From Agromyces bracchium (GTDB lineage: Bacteria > Actinomycetota > Actinomycetes > Actinomycetales > Microbacteriaceae), in assembly GCF_009709675.1 (NCBI RefSeq), contig NZ_WMLB01000041.1, forward strand, positions 1 to 64,000: a stretch of DNA of 64,000 bases. The letters run 5' to 3'. Below the pieces are notes generated by a model. That model was not told the DNA's origin, ran no database searches, and saw only the letters and a list, made by a program, of their open reading frames with translations. Shown here piece by piece: positions 7,292 to 22,113 of this stretch. Every line of letters starts with the position of its first letter. Position 1 is the stretch's first letter. Position numbers and translations under genes: made by a program.

Positions 7292-9817
7292 TCACGCGTG
7301 GTGCGCGTCGGTGTCCCCCGGGTCCGGCCCGGCCTCGAGTCGCACATCGCGCGCTGCCTTGTCCGGCCTGAGACCCCGCCAGCGCGGATGCCGCGCCACG
7401 CCCGTCCGCGTCCACTCACCGAACTCGATCTCCCCGACGACCTCGGGCCGCACCCACACGGCGTCCGCCGCATCCGCCTCCGGGACCTCGATGAACGGCG
7501 AGGTGTCCCACGCCATCCCGTCGAGCACTCCCTGCAGTCGCTCGGTCTCGCGTTCGCGCAGGCCGGAGCCGACGCGGCCCGCGTAGCGCAGCCCGTCGGC
7601 CGTCGGCACGCCGACGAGCAGCGAGCGGATGCGCCCGGTCCGGGTGCCCGAACCCATCCGATAGCCGCCGATGACCACCTCCTGCGTCCGCGAGAGCTTG
7701 ACCTTGACCCAGTCGTCGCTCCGGACGCCCGGCGAGTACCGCGAGCCGCGCCGCTTCGCGACGATCCCCTCGAGGCCGAGCCGGCGGGCCTCCTCGAGCG
7801 CGTCCTCCGCGCCGAGCTCGACGATCGGCGGCACGCTGACAGGTGCGTCCGCGTGCGGTCGCACGAGGCGTTCGAGCCGCTCGCGCCGCCGATCGTACGG
7901 CTCATCGACCGTGGGGGTGCCCGCCACCTCGAGCACGTCGAACAGGTGCAGCCCGACCGGGACGGATGCCGCGGCCGCGGCGATCTCGCGCGGCTTCCCG
8001 AGGTTCATCCGCCGCTGCAGCAGCCCGAAGTCGGGGCGGCCCCGCTCGTCGAGCGCGACGATCTCGCCGTCGACGACGGCGTCCGCGCGGAGCGCGGACG
8101 CGAGCCCCGCGAGTTCCGGATACGTCGCCGTCTGGTCGATCCCGTTCCGGCTGACGAGCCGTGCGACGCCGTCCTCCACGCGCGCGACCACGCGGATGCC
8201 GTCCCACTTCCACTCGATCGCCCAGTCGTCGCCGCCGACGAGCCCCGGGGTGCCGGGCACGGCGAGCATCGGCTTCGGCACGGGGTCGCGCCGGAGACCG
8301 GTCGAGCCCGAGTGCGCCGTGCGCGCCGAGGGCGTCGCCGAGCGAGCGGATGCCGCGGCCCGCGAGCCCGCGCCGCCCGTCGCCGCCGTCGTGGCCGGCG
8401 CGGCCGCGGCATCCGCCCCGCTCGCACTGGCGGCACCGCCGCGCTGCTCCTTCATGCGGTGCAGCAGCCACTGGCTCTTCTCGCCGTCGCCCTGCGTCCG
8501 GATCAGCGCGAGGCGCACGCGACCGAGCGGCCCGCCGACCCGGCCGTGCAGCGTGAAGATGACCTCGTCGTCGCGCCACTTCTCGGTCTCGTAGGTGCCC
8601 GTGTCCCACACCGTCATCCCCCCGGCGCCGTACTGGCCGTCGGGAATCGTGCCCTCGAAGACGAGGTACTGCATCGGGTGGTCCTCGGTCTGGACGGCGA
8701 GGTGGTTGGTGCCCGTGTCATCCGGCACGCCCTTCGGCACCGCCCAGCTCTTCAGCACGCCGTCGCGCTCGAGCCGCAGGTCGAAGTGCAGGCGCCGCGC
8801 GTGGTGCTCCTGGATCACGAAGCGCGGGTCGCCGTCGTCGGCGACGCCCCACGACGAGTCGGGCATCGGCTCGGGCGTCGAGCCGGGCGTGCGCATCGAG
8901 AGGTAGGTGCTGAGCGGCCCGTCGGCGGATGCCCCGGTCACCTCGAGCATCGGATCGCCGCGCTCGGCGACGATCGCGACCACCTCGTCGGCCTCGAGCT
9001 GGCGGAGGTCCGGATCCTCGAGCTCCTCCCACGTGCGCGGGGCCGCGACCGTCGGCCGGAACCGCCCGCGCAGCGAGTACGGCGCGATCGTGGTCTTCTT
9101 GCCGTTGTTCTGGCTCCAGTCGATGAGCACCTTGCCGCCGCGGAGCGTCTTCCGCATGCTCGACACCACGAGGTCGGGGTGGTCGGCCTCGAGCGCGCGC
9201 GCGAGCTCGTGCGCGACGGCCGACACCTGCTCGGAGGTCTGCGCGCCGTCGAGCGGCGCATACAGGTGGATGCCCTTGCTGCCACTCGTCACCGGCACGG
9301 GGTCGAGTCCGATCGGGTGCAGGATGTCGCGGACCATCCGGGCCACTTCGGCGCACTCGGCGAGGCCGACGCCCTCGCCCGGGTCGAGGTCGAACACCAT
9401 GCGGTCGGGGTTCGCGGGCGTGCCCGACGCGTCGAAGCGCCACTGCGGCACGTGCAGTTCGATGGCACCCATCTGGGCGAGCCAGACGAGGGTCGCACGG
9501 CTGTCGGCGATCGGGTACGTCTTGTCGCCGTCGGTGTGGTGCTGCACGCCGCGACGGATCCACTCGGGCGCGTGCTCGAGGTTCTTCTCGAAGAAGGCCT
9601 GCTCCGGATGGCTCGGGGTGCCGACCCCGTTCACCCAGCGCTTGCGCGTGATCGGCCGACCCGCGACGTGCGGCAGCATCACGGGCGCGATCTCGGCGTA
9701 GTAGGCGATCATCTCGCCCTTGGTCATCCCGGCCTCCGGGTACATGACCTTCTCGAGGCTCGTCAGCCGGAGCCGACGTCCGTCGACGTCGACCAGCTGC
9801 GCGGGGCCCTGCGCCAT
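7292..9817 (-). CDS. ligD: Multifunctional end-joining DNA ligase LigD (polymerase, phosphoesterase, ligase)
   Basis: 841 residues; the longer frame to 10063 runs into Ku, and the ATG at 9817 has a CAGGAT box 6 nt upstream. Three domains occur in the mycobacterial order: a primase/polymerase domain (about 10-290, with DRMVFDLDPGEG carrying the metal aspartates and SGSKGIHLYAPL), a 3'-phosphoesterase domain (about 325-480, with HHARRLHFDLRLE), a low-complexity Ala/Gly/Thr linker, and an ATP-dependent ligase domain (about 520-830) with nucleophile lysine in EWKWDGIR and further motifs VDGEIVALD, EGIVAKR and WVKVKL. With Ku it repairs double-strand breaks by non-homologous end joining. It is transcribed divergently from ku. 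Confidence 0.96.
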   Translation of the reverse strand: MAQGPAQLVDVDGRRLRLTSLEKVMYPEAGMTKGEMIAYYAEIAPVMLPHVAGRPITRKRWVNGVGTPSHPEQAFFEKNLEHAPEWIRRGVQHHTDGDKTYPIADSRATLVWLAQMGAIELHVPQWRFDASGTPANPDRMVFDLDPGEGVGLAECAEVARMVRDILHPIGLDPVPVTSGSKGIHLYAPLDGAQTSEQVSAVAHELARALEADHPDLVVSSMRKTLRGGKVLIDWSQNNGKKTTIAPYSLRGRFRPTVAAPRTWEELEDPDLRQLEADEVVAIVAERGDPMLEVTGASADGPLSTYLSMRTPGSTPEPMPDSSWGVADDGDPRFVIQEHHARRLHFDLRLERDGVLKSWAVPKGVPDDTGTNHLAVQTEDHPMQYLVFEGTIPDGQYGAGGMTVWDTGTYETEKWRDDEVIFTLHGRVGGPLGRVRLALIRTQGDGEKSQWLLHRMKEQRGGAASASGADAAAAPATTAATGGAGSRAAASARSATPSARTAHSGSTGLRRDPVPKPMLAVPGTPGLVGGDDWAIEWKWDGIRVVARVEDGVARLVSRNGIDQTATYPELAGLASALRADAVVDGEIVALDERGRPDFGLLQRRMNLGKPREIAAAAASVPVGLHLFDVLEVAGTPTVDEPYDRRRERLERLVRPHADAPVSVPPIVELGAEDALEEARRLGLEGIVAKRRGSRYSPGVRSDDWVKVKLSRTQEVVIGGYRMGSGTRTGRIRSLLVGVPTADGLRYAGRVGSGLRERETERLQGVLDGMAWDTSPFIEVPEADAADAVWVRPEVVGEIEFGEWTRTGVARHPRWRGLRPDKAARDVRLEAGPDPGDTDAHHA

Positions 9818-9886
9818 GCCCCCATCCTGCCCGCCCGAGCGCGGCAAGGGGTATCGCTCCAGCCGGGCGGGGTGTGTACTGGGGGC
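9818..9886. promoter_or_regulatory. Divergent promoter region of ligD and ku
   Basis: Only 69 bp separate the start codons. Reading toward ligD, CAGGAT is followed by GGGGGC and the ATG; reading toward ku, TGTACT is followed by GGGGGC and the ATG. Both -10-like hexamers lie exactly 6 nt before the start, so both mRNAs are probably leaderless, and the two promoters face away from each other within one short spacer, which suits co-regulation. Confidence 0.6.
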
Positions 9887-10834
9887 ATGCGAGCCGTGTG
9901 GAAGGGGGCGGTCACGTTCGGCCTCGTCAACGTGCCCGTCAAGCTGTACAGCGCCACCGAGGACCACGACGTGTCCCTGCACCAGGTGCACGACGCGGAC
10001 GGCGGGCGGATCCGCTACCAGCGCGTGTGCGAGATCGACGGCGAGGTCGTGCCGTACCAGCACATCGACAAGGCGTACGACGACGGCGAACGCACGGTCA
10101 TCATCACCGACGAGGACCTGAAGTCACTGCCCGCCGAACGCAGCCGCGAGATCGAGGTCGTCGAGTTCGTGCCGACCGACCAGATCGACCCGATCATGTT
10201 CGACCGCAGCTACTACCTCGAGCCCGACTCGGCGTCGAACAAGGCGTACGTGCTGCTGCGCGAGGCGCTCGAGTCGACCGACCGCACCGCGGTCGTGCGG
10301 ATGGCGCTGCGCCAGAAGACGCGGCTGGCCGCGCTCCGCGTCTTCGGCGATGTGCTCATGGTCCAGACGCTCCTCTGGAGCGACGAGGTCCGCGCGGCGA
10401 ACTTCCCGGCCCTCGACGAACCGGCGAAGATCACGTCGAAGGAGCTCGACCTCTCGAAGCAGCTCATCGAGAGCCTCTCGAACGACTTCGAGCCCGAGCA
10501 GTTCGTCGACGAGTACCAGAGGGAGCTCCGCACGCTCATCCAGGCCAAGCTCGAGCACGGCGACGCGATCGACACCGCGGCCACGTTCGGCGAGCAGCCC
10601 GAGGAGGAGGGCGGCGAGGTCATCGACCTCATGGAGGCCCTGCGCCAGTCGATCGCCGCGAAGCGCGGCGGCGGGGCGGATGACGCGAAGTCCTCGTCCT
10701 CGGCGAAGCCGGCGTCGAAGACCTCGTCGTCGAAGAAGCCGGCCGCGAAGGGCTCAAGCACGACGTCGTCGAAGTCAGGATCGTCCGAGGAGAAGCCGGC
10801 GGCGAAGCGCCGCACTGCCAAGAAGGCGGGGTGA
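9887..10834 (+). CDS. ku: Ku protein, end-binding factor of bacterial NHEJ
   Basis: 315 residues. Residues 1-255 are the bacterial Ku core (MRAVWKGAVTFGLVNVPVKL at the start, then VCEIDGEVVPYQ, EVVEFVPTDQIDPIMF and YYLEPDSASNKAY). Ku forms a homodimeric ring on broken DNA ends and recruits LigD. The last 55 residues are an unstructured Lys/Ser/Ala tail (KPASKTSSSKKPAAKGSS) like the basic tails of other actinobacterial Ku proteins, which aid DNA binding. It is divergent from ligD and convergent with the lipoprotein at 10857. Confidence 0.97.
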   Translation: MRAVWKGAVTFGLVNVPVKLYSATEDHDVSLHQVHDADGGRIRYQRVCEIDGEVVPYQHIDKAYDDGERTVIITDEDLKSLPAERSREIEVVEFVPTDQIDPIMFDRSYYLEPDSASNKAYVLLREALESTDRTAVVRMALRQKTRLAALRVFGDVLMVQTLLWSDEVRAANFPALDEPAKITSKELDLSKQLIESLSNDFEPEQFVDEYQRELRTLIQAKLEHGDAIDTAATFGEQPEEEGGEVIDLMEALRQSIAAKRGGGADDAKSSSSAKPASKTSSSKKPAAKGSSTTSSKSGSSEEKPAAKRRTAKKAG

Positions 10835-10856
10835 CGCGCGGCGGCCGGAGGAGATC

Positions 10857-11993
10857 TCAGGTCGCCAGCCTGCCGGCGATCTCGGTTGCGACGGCGACGG
10901 CCGCCGACTCGTCCGGGGCGGTGACCTGCACCCAGTCGGCGCCGATCACGAGGTCGACGGCGCACGTCCCGTACGCGTCATCGCATCGGAGGACGGCGAC
11001 GTCCGGGGCGACGAGCCCGAGGTCGACCTCGGACGCGGCCGGCACCAGGCCTCCGCCGTCGACGATGCGGTCGTAGGCCCACCGCCCGCCGCGCACCCAG
11101 TCCGCGCCGGCCACGATCTCGTCGGCGTCCGCCCGGAACCACCGGCAGCCGAGGTCCCCGGCGATGGTCTTCGCCTCGGCCCATTCGCTCCACCCTCCGG
11201 CCGGCGGCGACTCGACGACGTCGGCGACACCTGACGCCGCCTCGACGATCTCGTCCGAGACGAGGTCGCCGCAGCCGTCCGGAATCGCCGTCTCCGGAGC
11301 GGTGGCGGATCCGGCCGGGCTCGCGGCATCGATGGCGGCGACCGCGGCGTCGACCACGTGTCCGAAGGCCGTGGGGTCCGGCGCGCCCGAGCCATCCGTG
11401 GCCTGTACTTGGACCCAGGCGCCCGACGCCGGCTGCGTGGCCGTGCAGGTCAGCCCGCCGCAGCCGGTGCCCGCCGACGGCATGCCGAAGCGGACCGCCG
11501 TGTCGCTCCACCCACCGGCCTGCGGAGGGACGACGGTCACGAGCAGGCCGGTGTGAGCCGGATTCGACCCGTACTGGCTGTTGTACGGCTCGGCATTCGA
11601 CCACTCGCACGCCATTCCGCCGACCGCGACGATCGAGGTCATGCGCGGCAGCGAGATCCCGGCCGAGGACGCGGTCACGAGCGGGTCGGTCGGCTCGACC
11701 GGTGCGGCGAACAGGTCGCCGACGAGCGTCGCGGGGACCAGGTCGTCGCAGTCGAGGTCGTAGCGGGCGACAGGCGGTTCCGATCCCGGGGCCGCCTCGG
11801 CGACGGGCTCCGTCGACGGGGTCGGCGTCGCCGCAGCCGTCGTCGGCCCGGCGGGTCCTGCCGACGGGGCGGCGCACCCGGTCAGGGAGATGCCCGCGGC
11901 GAGCGCGAGCACGAGGAGGCCCGGCGCACGGTGACGGGATGCGGTACCGGGGCGAGCGGGGCGGCCACGCTCGGATCGGGATCGGGTCGACAT
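10857..11993 (-). CDS. Secreted lipoprotein of unknown function
   Basis: 378 residues. A basic start and hydrophobic stretch end in the lipobox LTGC near residue 39, so the mature protein is anchored outside the membrane. After a Thr/Pro linker come two similar segments, each with a conserved Cys in a 'CDDLVPATLV' or 'CGDLVSDEIV' setting and a following 'GMACEWSN' or 'GCRWFRA' motif, which suggests an internal duplication of a DUF3558-like domain (inference). The TAGGCT hexamer 6 nt before the ATG indicates a leaderless mRNA. Nothing points to a ligand. Confidence 0.85.
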   Translation of the reverse strand: MSTRSRSERGRPARPGTASRHRAPGLLVLALAAGISLTGCAAPSAGPAGPTTAAATPTPSTEPVAEAAPGSEPPVARYDLDCDDLVPATLVGDLFAAPVEPTDPLVTASSAGISLPRMTSIVAVGGMACEWSNAEPYNSQYGSNPAHTGLLVTVVPPQAGGWSDTAVRFGMPSAGTGCGGLTCTATQPASGAWVQVQATDGSGAPDPTAFGHVVDAAVAAIDAASPAGSATAPETAIPDGCGDLVSDEIVEAASGVADVVESPPAGGWSEWAEAKTIAGDLGCRWFRADADEIVAGADWVRGGRWAYDRIVDGGGLVPAASEVDLGLVAPDVAVLRCDDAYGTCAVDLVIGADWVQVTAPDESAAVAVATEIAGRLAT

Positions 11994-12123
11994 GCCCGAA
12001 GCCTAGGGGGCCGCAGAAGAGCCGAACCTCAGGGACGGCACTGAGGCGGGACACCGAGGATGGTACGAGGTCTCGACACCACGGCGATCCGGGCGCGAAG
12101 GAAGCCCACGCTGGTGCTGCCGG

Positions 12124-12654
12124 TCAGCCGGCCGCCGACGCGGGCGGTCCCGCGATGGCGCCGAGCGCCCAAGCGTAGTGCCCGCCGAGGCACTCGTGCG
12201 CGGGCTCGGCGAGGCTCGCGCCGCGGAGCCAGGCTCGGCCATCGGTGAAGATCTCGGCGTCGGACATCGCGTCGAGACGGGCGAGTGCGGAGCCGTGGCT
12301 CGCGCGCAGGCGCTCGCGCGCGGCCTCCGGGTCGCCGTCACCGCGGTACCGGTCGCGCAGGTCGCGGTTCAGCCGGTCGAGGTCGCGCCAGGTGTACCCG
12401 TCGGCCGGATACGCGGGCGCCTCGCCGGCGGCGTCGGCCGTGAGCCAGCCGAGCAGCAGCACATGCCAGGCGTGCAGGTGGTTGACGACGTCGACCGCGT
12501 CGCGGTCGCGCGGCTCGGGCGCGGCGGCATCCGTCATCGGCTCGTCACGCGCGGGGAGCGCGACGCCGTCGAGGGCGTCGAGCGCCCGCTCGAGCTGGGC
12601 GAACCGGTCCACCGCCTGGCGGACCAGGTCGGCGCGGTGCTGCGGGATGCTCAC
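12124..12654 (-). CDS. ClbS/DfsB family four-helix-bundle protein
   Basis: 176 residues from a GTG preceded by TAGGCT and a 6-nt gap. The pattern DVVNHLHAWHVLLLGWL, YPADGYTWRDLDRLN, then DAMSDAEIFTDGRAWL and a final ECLGGHYAWAL matches the ClbS/DfsB proteins of the DinB-like superfamily. ClbS itself protects cells from colibactin as a cyclopropane hydrolase; other members have no known substrate, so a protective role is only a possibility. It is 10 nt before the treZ stop and lies downstream of it on the same strand, so it could be a distal part of the trehalose operon or have its own promoter. Confidence 0.85.
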   Translation of the reverse strand: MSIPQHRADLVRQAVDRFAQLERALDALDGVALPARDEPMTDAAAPEPRDRDAVDVVNHLHAWHVLLLGWLTADAAGEAPAYPADGYTWRDLDRLNRDLRDRYRGDGDPEAARERLRASHGSALARLDAMSDAEIFTDGRAWLRGASLAEPAHECLGGHYAWALGAIAGPPASAAG

Positions 12655-12663
12655 GCGCCCAGC

Positions 12664-14426
12664 CTACGATCCGTGCGCGACGGCGAGGATCGCGGCCGTC
12701 TCGGGCGGGAGTTCGAGCATGCGGTCGGGCGTCCCGGCGGCGGCGAGCGCGGGGTCGGTCGCGAGCAGCACCTCGGCGGGACCGTCGAGTTCGAGCGACC
12801 ACGGTGAGGCGCCGAGGTTCGCGAGCACCACGACCCGCTCGTGGGCATCGGGGGCACCGCGATCCATCCGGAACCGCCCCGCCGAGTCATCCGCCCAGGC
12901 CGTCGTGTGCTCGAACGCGGGGTCGGTGAACTCGGGACGTGCGCGGCGGAGGGCGAGCAGCCGCCGGTGGAGGCCGAGCAGGCGCGCGTGCACGCCGTCC
13001 GCCTGCGCCGGCTCCGACCAGTCGAGCTTGGAGCGCCGGAACGTCTCCGGGTCCTGCGGGTCGGGCACGAGCGACTCGTCCCAGCCCATGCGGGCGAACT
13101 CGGCGATGCGACCCTCGGCGGTCGCGCGGCCGAGCTCGGGCTCAGGATGCGACGTGAAGAACTGCCACGGCGTCGCGGCCGCCCATTCCTCGCCCATGAA
13201 CAGCATGGGCGTGAACGGGGTCGTGAGGTTCAGCACGGCGGCGATCGCGAGCCGGGCCTCGCCGAGCGCCGGCGAGAGGCGGTCTCCGGCGGCACGGTTG
13301 CCGACCTGGTCGTGGTCCTGCGTGAACGTCACGAGCCGCCAGGTCGGCACCACGACGTCGATCGGGTGCCCGTGGTCGCGCCCGCGGAACGACGAGTACG
13401 TGCCGTCGTGGAAGAACCCGCGCGTCGTCGTCTTCACGAGCGCGTCGAGCGGCGCGAAGTCGGCGTAGTACCCGGCCGTCTCGCCCGTGAGGGCGACGTG
13501 CATCGCGTGGTGGTGGTCGTCGCTCCACTGCGCGGTGAGGCCGTAGCCGCCCGACTCGCGCGGCAGGATGAGCGTCGGGTCGTTGAGGTCGGACTCGGCG
13601 ATGAGCGAGAGCGGACGGCCGAGGTGCGCCGAGAGGGCGTCGGCGTGCTCGACGAGCTCGCGGAGGATGTGCCGCTCCGACCGGTCGCGCAGGGCATGCA
13701 CTGCGTCGAGCCGCAGCCCGTCGACGTGGAAGTCGCGCAGCCACATCATCGCGTTCTCGACGATGTAACGGCGCACCTCGGGCTCGTCGAGGTTCACCGA
13801 GTCGCCCCACGTGTTGCGCTCGGCCGTGCGCAGGTACGGCCCGAAGCGCGGCAGGTAATTGCCGCTCGGCCCGAGGTGGTTGTACACCACGTCCTGGATC
13901 ACCGCGAGCCCGTGCGCGTGGCACGCGTCGACGAAGCGCTGATAGGCGGCCGGGCCGCCGTACGCCTCGTGCACGGCGTACCAGAGCACGCCGTCGTACC
14001 CCCAGTTGTGCGTGCCGTTGAACGCGTTGACGGGCAGCAGCTCGACGAAGTCGATGCCCAGCTCGACGAGGTGGTCGAGGCGCTCGATCGCCGAGTCGAG
14101 CGTGCCGTCGGGGGTCCAGGTACCGATGTGCAGCTCGTACACCGAGCCGCCCGCCAGCTGCCGGCCGGTCCAGGCGGCATCCGCCCACTCGTGCGCGCAG
14201 AGGTCGAACGCCGCGCTGAGCTCGTGCACGCCAAGCGGCTGCCGCAGCGACCGCGGGTCGGGCAGCGCCCGGTGGTCGTCGTCGAGCACGAAGCCGTACT
14301 CGTCGCCGGGTTCGAGCTCGACGTCGGCGTGCCACCGATCGCGGTCGTCGCGGCGCATCGGCAGGTCGGCGCGGCCCGGACGCCGCAGCGCGACGCGCGT
14401 CGGGATCGGGGCCCAGAGTTCGGGCG

Positions 14427-14430
<4 letters not shown>
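12664..14430 (-). CDS. treZ: Malto-oligosyltrehalose trehalohydrolase
   Basis: 588 residues, GH13. It cleaves the alpha-1,4 bond next to the terminal trehalosyl unit made by TreY and releases trehalose. An N-terminal beta domain (about 1-90, [15 protein letters not shown]) is followed by the (beta/alpha)8 barrel with [13 protein letters not shown], nucleophile Asp in [11 protein letters not shown], acid Glu in [10 protein letters not shown] and the third acid in [12 protein letters not shown]. The start ATG overlaps the treY stop as ATGA. It is the last gene of treX-treY-treZ. Confidence 0.96.
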
Positions 14431-16924
<2,494 letters not shown>

Positions 16925-16928
<4 letters not shown>

Positions 16929-19132
16929 TTGCCCGCCTCCGTCTTCGGCGCTGGCGCCTCCTCCTTCGCGGCCGCGACCATCGCCGACAGCGACGCGGCG
17001 ACCGAGTGGTCGACCTCTTCCGGCGTCGGGTCGTGCTGGCGGAGCACCACGAGCGAGCGCTGCTCGAGCGCGATCACCTCGCCCGGCTGGATCGGCGCAC
17101 TGTCGGCGCGGCGACCCGCCGTGTCGATGAGCACCTCCCACTCGGGCGAGAGCTCGTGCTCCGGGATCGTGAACTCGACCGTGTCGTCGTGGGCGTTGAA
17201 GAGCACGATGAAGTGCCGGTCGACGATGCGCTCCCCGCGGCGGTCCCGCTCGCGGATGCCCTCGCCGTTGAGGAACACGCCGATCGCCTTGCCGAAGCCC
17301 GCGTCCCAGTCCTCCGGGGCCATGACCGAGCCGTCGGGCCGCAGCCAGACGATGTCGGGCACCGGGCCGCCCTCGGGCTGGCGCACCGGTCGGCCGTCGA
17401 AGAAGCGGCTCCGGCGGAACGTCGGGTGCTCGGCACGGAGCTTCGCGACCGCGGCCGTGAACTCGACGAGCGGCTGGTCGGCGTGCTCCCAGTCGATCCA
17501 GCTGAGCTCGCTGTCCTGCGCGTAGACGTTGTTGTTGCCCTGCTGCGTGCGCCCGAGCTCGTCGCCGTGCGAGAGCATCGGCACGCCCTGCGAGAGCAGC
17601 AGGGTCGCGATGAAGTTCCGCTGCTGTCTGGCCCGGAGCGTCAGGACCTCGGGGTCGTCGGTCGGCCCCTCGACGCCGAGGTTGTACGAGCGGTTGTGCG
17701 ATTCGCCGTCCTTGCCGTCCTCGCCGTTCGCGTCGTTGTGCTTCTCGTTGTACGAGACGAGGTCGCGCAGGGTGAAGCCGTCGTGCGCGGTGACGAAGTT
17801 GATGGATGCGACCGGACGCCGCCCCGAGTGCTCGTAGAGGTCGGCCGAACCCGTGAAGCGCGACGCGAACTCGCCGAGCGTCGCCGGCTCGCCGCGCCAG
17901 AAGTCGCGGACGGTGTCGCGGTACTTGCCGTTCCACTCCGTCCACTGGGGCGGGAAGTTGCCGACCTGGTAGCCGCCGGGCCCGACGTCCCACGGCTCGG
18001 CGATGAGCTTCACCTGTGACACGACCGGGTCCTGCTGCACGAGCTCGAAGAACGTCGACAGCTTGTCGACCTCGTAGAACTCGCGCGCGAGCGTCGACGC
18101 GAGGTCGAAGCGGAACCCGTCGACGTGCATCTCGAGCACCCAGTACCGGAGCGAGTCCATGATGAGCTGCAGCGCGTGCGGGTTGCCGACGTTCAGCGAG
18201 TTGCCCGTGCCCGTGTAGTCCATGTAGAACCGCTTGTCGTCGTCGACGAGGCGGTAGTACGCGGCGTTGTCGATGCCGCGCATCGAGAGCGTCGGCCCGA
18301 GGTGGTTGCCCTCGGCCGTGTGGTTGTAGACGACGTCGAGGATGACCTCGATGCCCGCGACGTGGAGGGCCTTCACCATGGCCTTGAACTCCTGCACCTG
18401 CTCGCCGCGCTGCCCGGTCGATGCGTACACGTTGTGCGGCGCGAAGAACGCGATCGTGTTGTAGCCCCAGTAGTTCGACAGTCCCTTCTCCTGCAGGGTG
18501 CCGTCGTCGACGAACTGGTGCACCGGCATGAGCTCGATCGCCGTGACGCCGAGCTTCCTCAGGTGCTCGATCACGACCGGATGACCGATGCCCGCGTAGG
18601 TGCCCCGGATCTCCTCGGGCACGCCGGGCAGCGTCTCGGTCAGCCCCTTCACGTGCGCCTCGTAGATGAACGACGCGGCGTACGGCGTGCGCGGATGTCG
18701 GTCGCCCGTCCAGTCGAAGAACGGGTTGGTGACGACGCCGAGCATCATGCTCTTCGACGAGTTCTGGTCGTTGCGGCCATCGGGCTCGCCGAACGGGTAG
18801 CCGAAGAGCGACTGGTTCCAGTCGAGCGCGCCGTCGACGGCCTTCGCATACGGGTCGAGGAGCAGCTTGTTCGGGTTGCAGCGCAGGCCCCTGGCGGGGT
18901 CGTTGGGCCCGTGCACCCGGTAGCCGTACCGCTGGCCGGGCTGCACCTGCGGCAGGTAGGCGTGCCAGATGTAGGCGTCGACGTCGATCAGCTCGACCCG
19001 CTTCTCGCGACGCCGGTTGTCGAACAGGCAGAGTTCGACCTTCTCGGCGACCTCGCTGAACAGCGCGAAGTTCGTGCCGTTCCCGTCGAACGTCGCGCCG
19101 AGCGGGTAGGTGGAACCGGGCCAACTGTGCAT
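16925..19132 (-). CDS. treX: Glycogen debranching enzyme (isoamylase type)
   Basis: 735 residues. GH13 alpha-1,6-glucosidase that debranches glycogen, giving linear maltodextrins for TreY and TreZ. CBM48-type N-terminus ([19 protein letters not shown]), then [26 protein letters not shown], nucleophile Asp in [10 protein letters not shown], acid Glu in [10 protein letters not shown] and third acid in [14 protein letters not shown]. The ATG at 19132 fits the homology start with GGGGGATGC before it; the longer frame is not homologous. Could equally be named glgX; the operon favours treX. A TACGAT -10 box about 40 nt upstream is plausible. Confidence 0.95.
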
Positions 19133-19258
19133 GCATCCCCCAACGGTGAGCCTCCGGCCATCGTAGGGCTCGGATGTTTCGCGGCGGCGTCCGTTGACGC
19201 GAGCGGGCCGCTCGTGGTGGCGGTGCCGACCGCCCCGCGCACGCAGCCCGGGAACGCC

Positions 19259-19296
19259 GACGGCCGGGGCGCGACCTCGTCGCCGCCCCGGCCGTC
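19259..19296 (-). terminator. Strong hairpin downstream of the small lipoprotein gene
   Basis: GACGGCCGGGGC (19259-19270) pairs perfectly with GCCCCGGCCGTC (19285-19296); the 14-nt loop can form an extra GCGAC/GTCGC stem. It lies 28 nt beyond the lipoprotein stop on the minus strand and upstream of the treX promoter, insulating the two units. Confidence 0.75.
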
Positions 19297-19323
19297 GTCG
19301 GGCGTCTGCCGCGCCGTACCGCC

Positions 19324-19794
19324 TTACTCGGACTCGGTGTCGGAGTCCGCGTCGCACGACGCGCCGACGGCCGCCGAGGCCTCCTGCACCGTGGCCTGCT
19401 GGGTGGCGAGCTCCTCCGGGTCCTGCTCGATCGTCATCACCGACGGGTCCTCCTCGGACGGCACCTCCTCCAGCCCGTCGGCGTAGGTCGAGACCTCGTT
19501 GAGCGCGGTCTGGAACTCGCCGAGCGCGTCGATGAGGGCGCTGTCGTCACCGGCCTCCTCGATGAGCGCGTCGGTCCGCTCCGAGGCCTCGCCGAGGTAG
19601 TCCTGGAGTCCCTCGATCGATTCCGGCGTGGCGAGGTTGTTCTGGACGCCGTTCGAGATGTCGCGGACCTCCGCCGCGATCGACGAACAGCTCTCCCCCG
19701 CTGTCGCCGTGTCGTCGTCGCCGCCGCTCGCGCAGCCCGTGAGCGCGAGGGCACCGGCGAAGACCAGTGCGGCGGGCATGGTGAAACGTCGCAT
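19324..19794 (-). CDS. Small secreted lipoprotein, helical and acidic
   Basis: 156 residues. The start ATG at 19794 has GGGGGAG 7 nt upstream. Signal peptide [20 protein letters not shown] ends at lipobox cysteine near residue 21. The mature part is acidic and helix-prone ([20 protein letters not shown] and [16 protein letters not shown]), with two further cysteines near its start and end (SCSSIA and GASCDAD) that could form a disulfide. No family recognised. It stands alone between acs and treX. Confidence 0.85.
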   Translation of the reverse strand: MRRFTMPAALVFAGALALTGCASGGDDDTATAGESCSSIAAEVRDISNGVQNNLATPESIEGLQDYLGEASERTDALIEEAGDDSALIDALGEFQTALNEVSTYADGLEEVPSEEDPSVMTIEQDPEELATQQATVQEASAAVGASCDADSDTESE

Positions 19795-19895
19795 GTGCAA
19801 CTCCCCCTGTTTCGTGTCGAACAGTCGGAGCATAGTCCCCCGAACCGACGCGCGCCCACCCCCTCCGACGCAACGCCGTTGCGGGACGGCGACGG

Positions 19896-21956
<2,061 letters not shown>

Positions 21957-22113
21957 GCGGGCGGCTCCACGGATCGGTGCACGGACCCGTTCGACGCTAA
22001 CGGGCGACGAGCGCCGCACCCGACGCCGGCGTCGCGGGGCGTAACCGCGAGGGTCGACGCCGGAAACGCGACACGGTCGCGTTTGCACGCGACCGTTCGA
22101 GTTGGTTCAGGAG

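Noticed and set aside
7298..9880. Very long plus-strand frame antisense to ligD that appears fused to Ku
   Set aside because: It is the complement of the ligD coding sequence; only the part from 9887 matches Ku, and codon use in the antisense part is that of a shadow.
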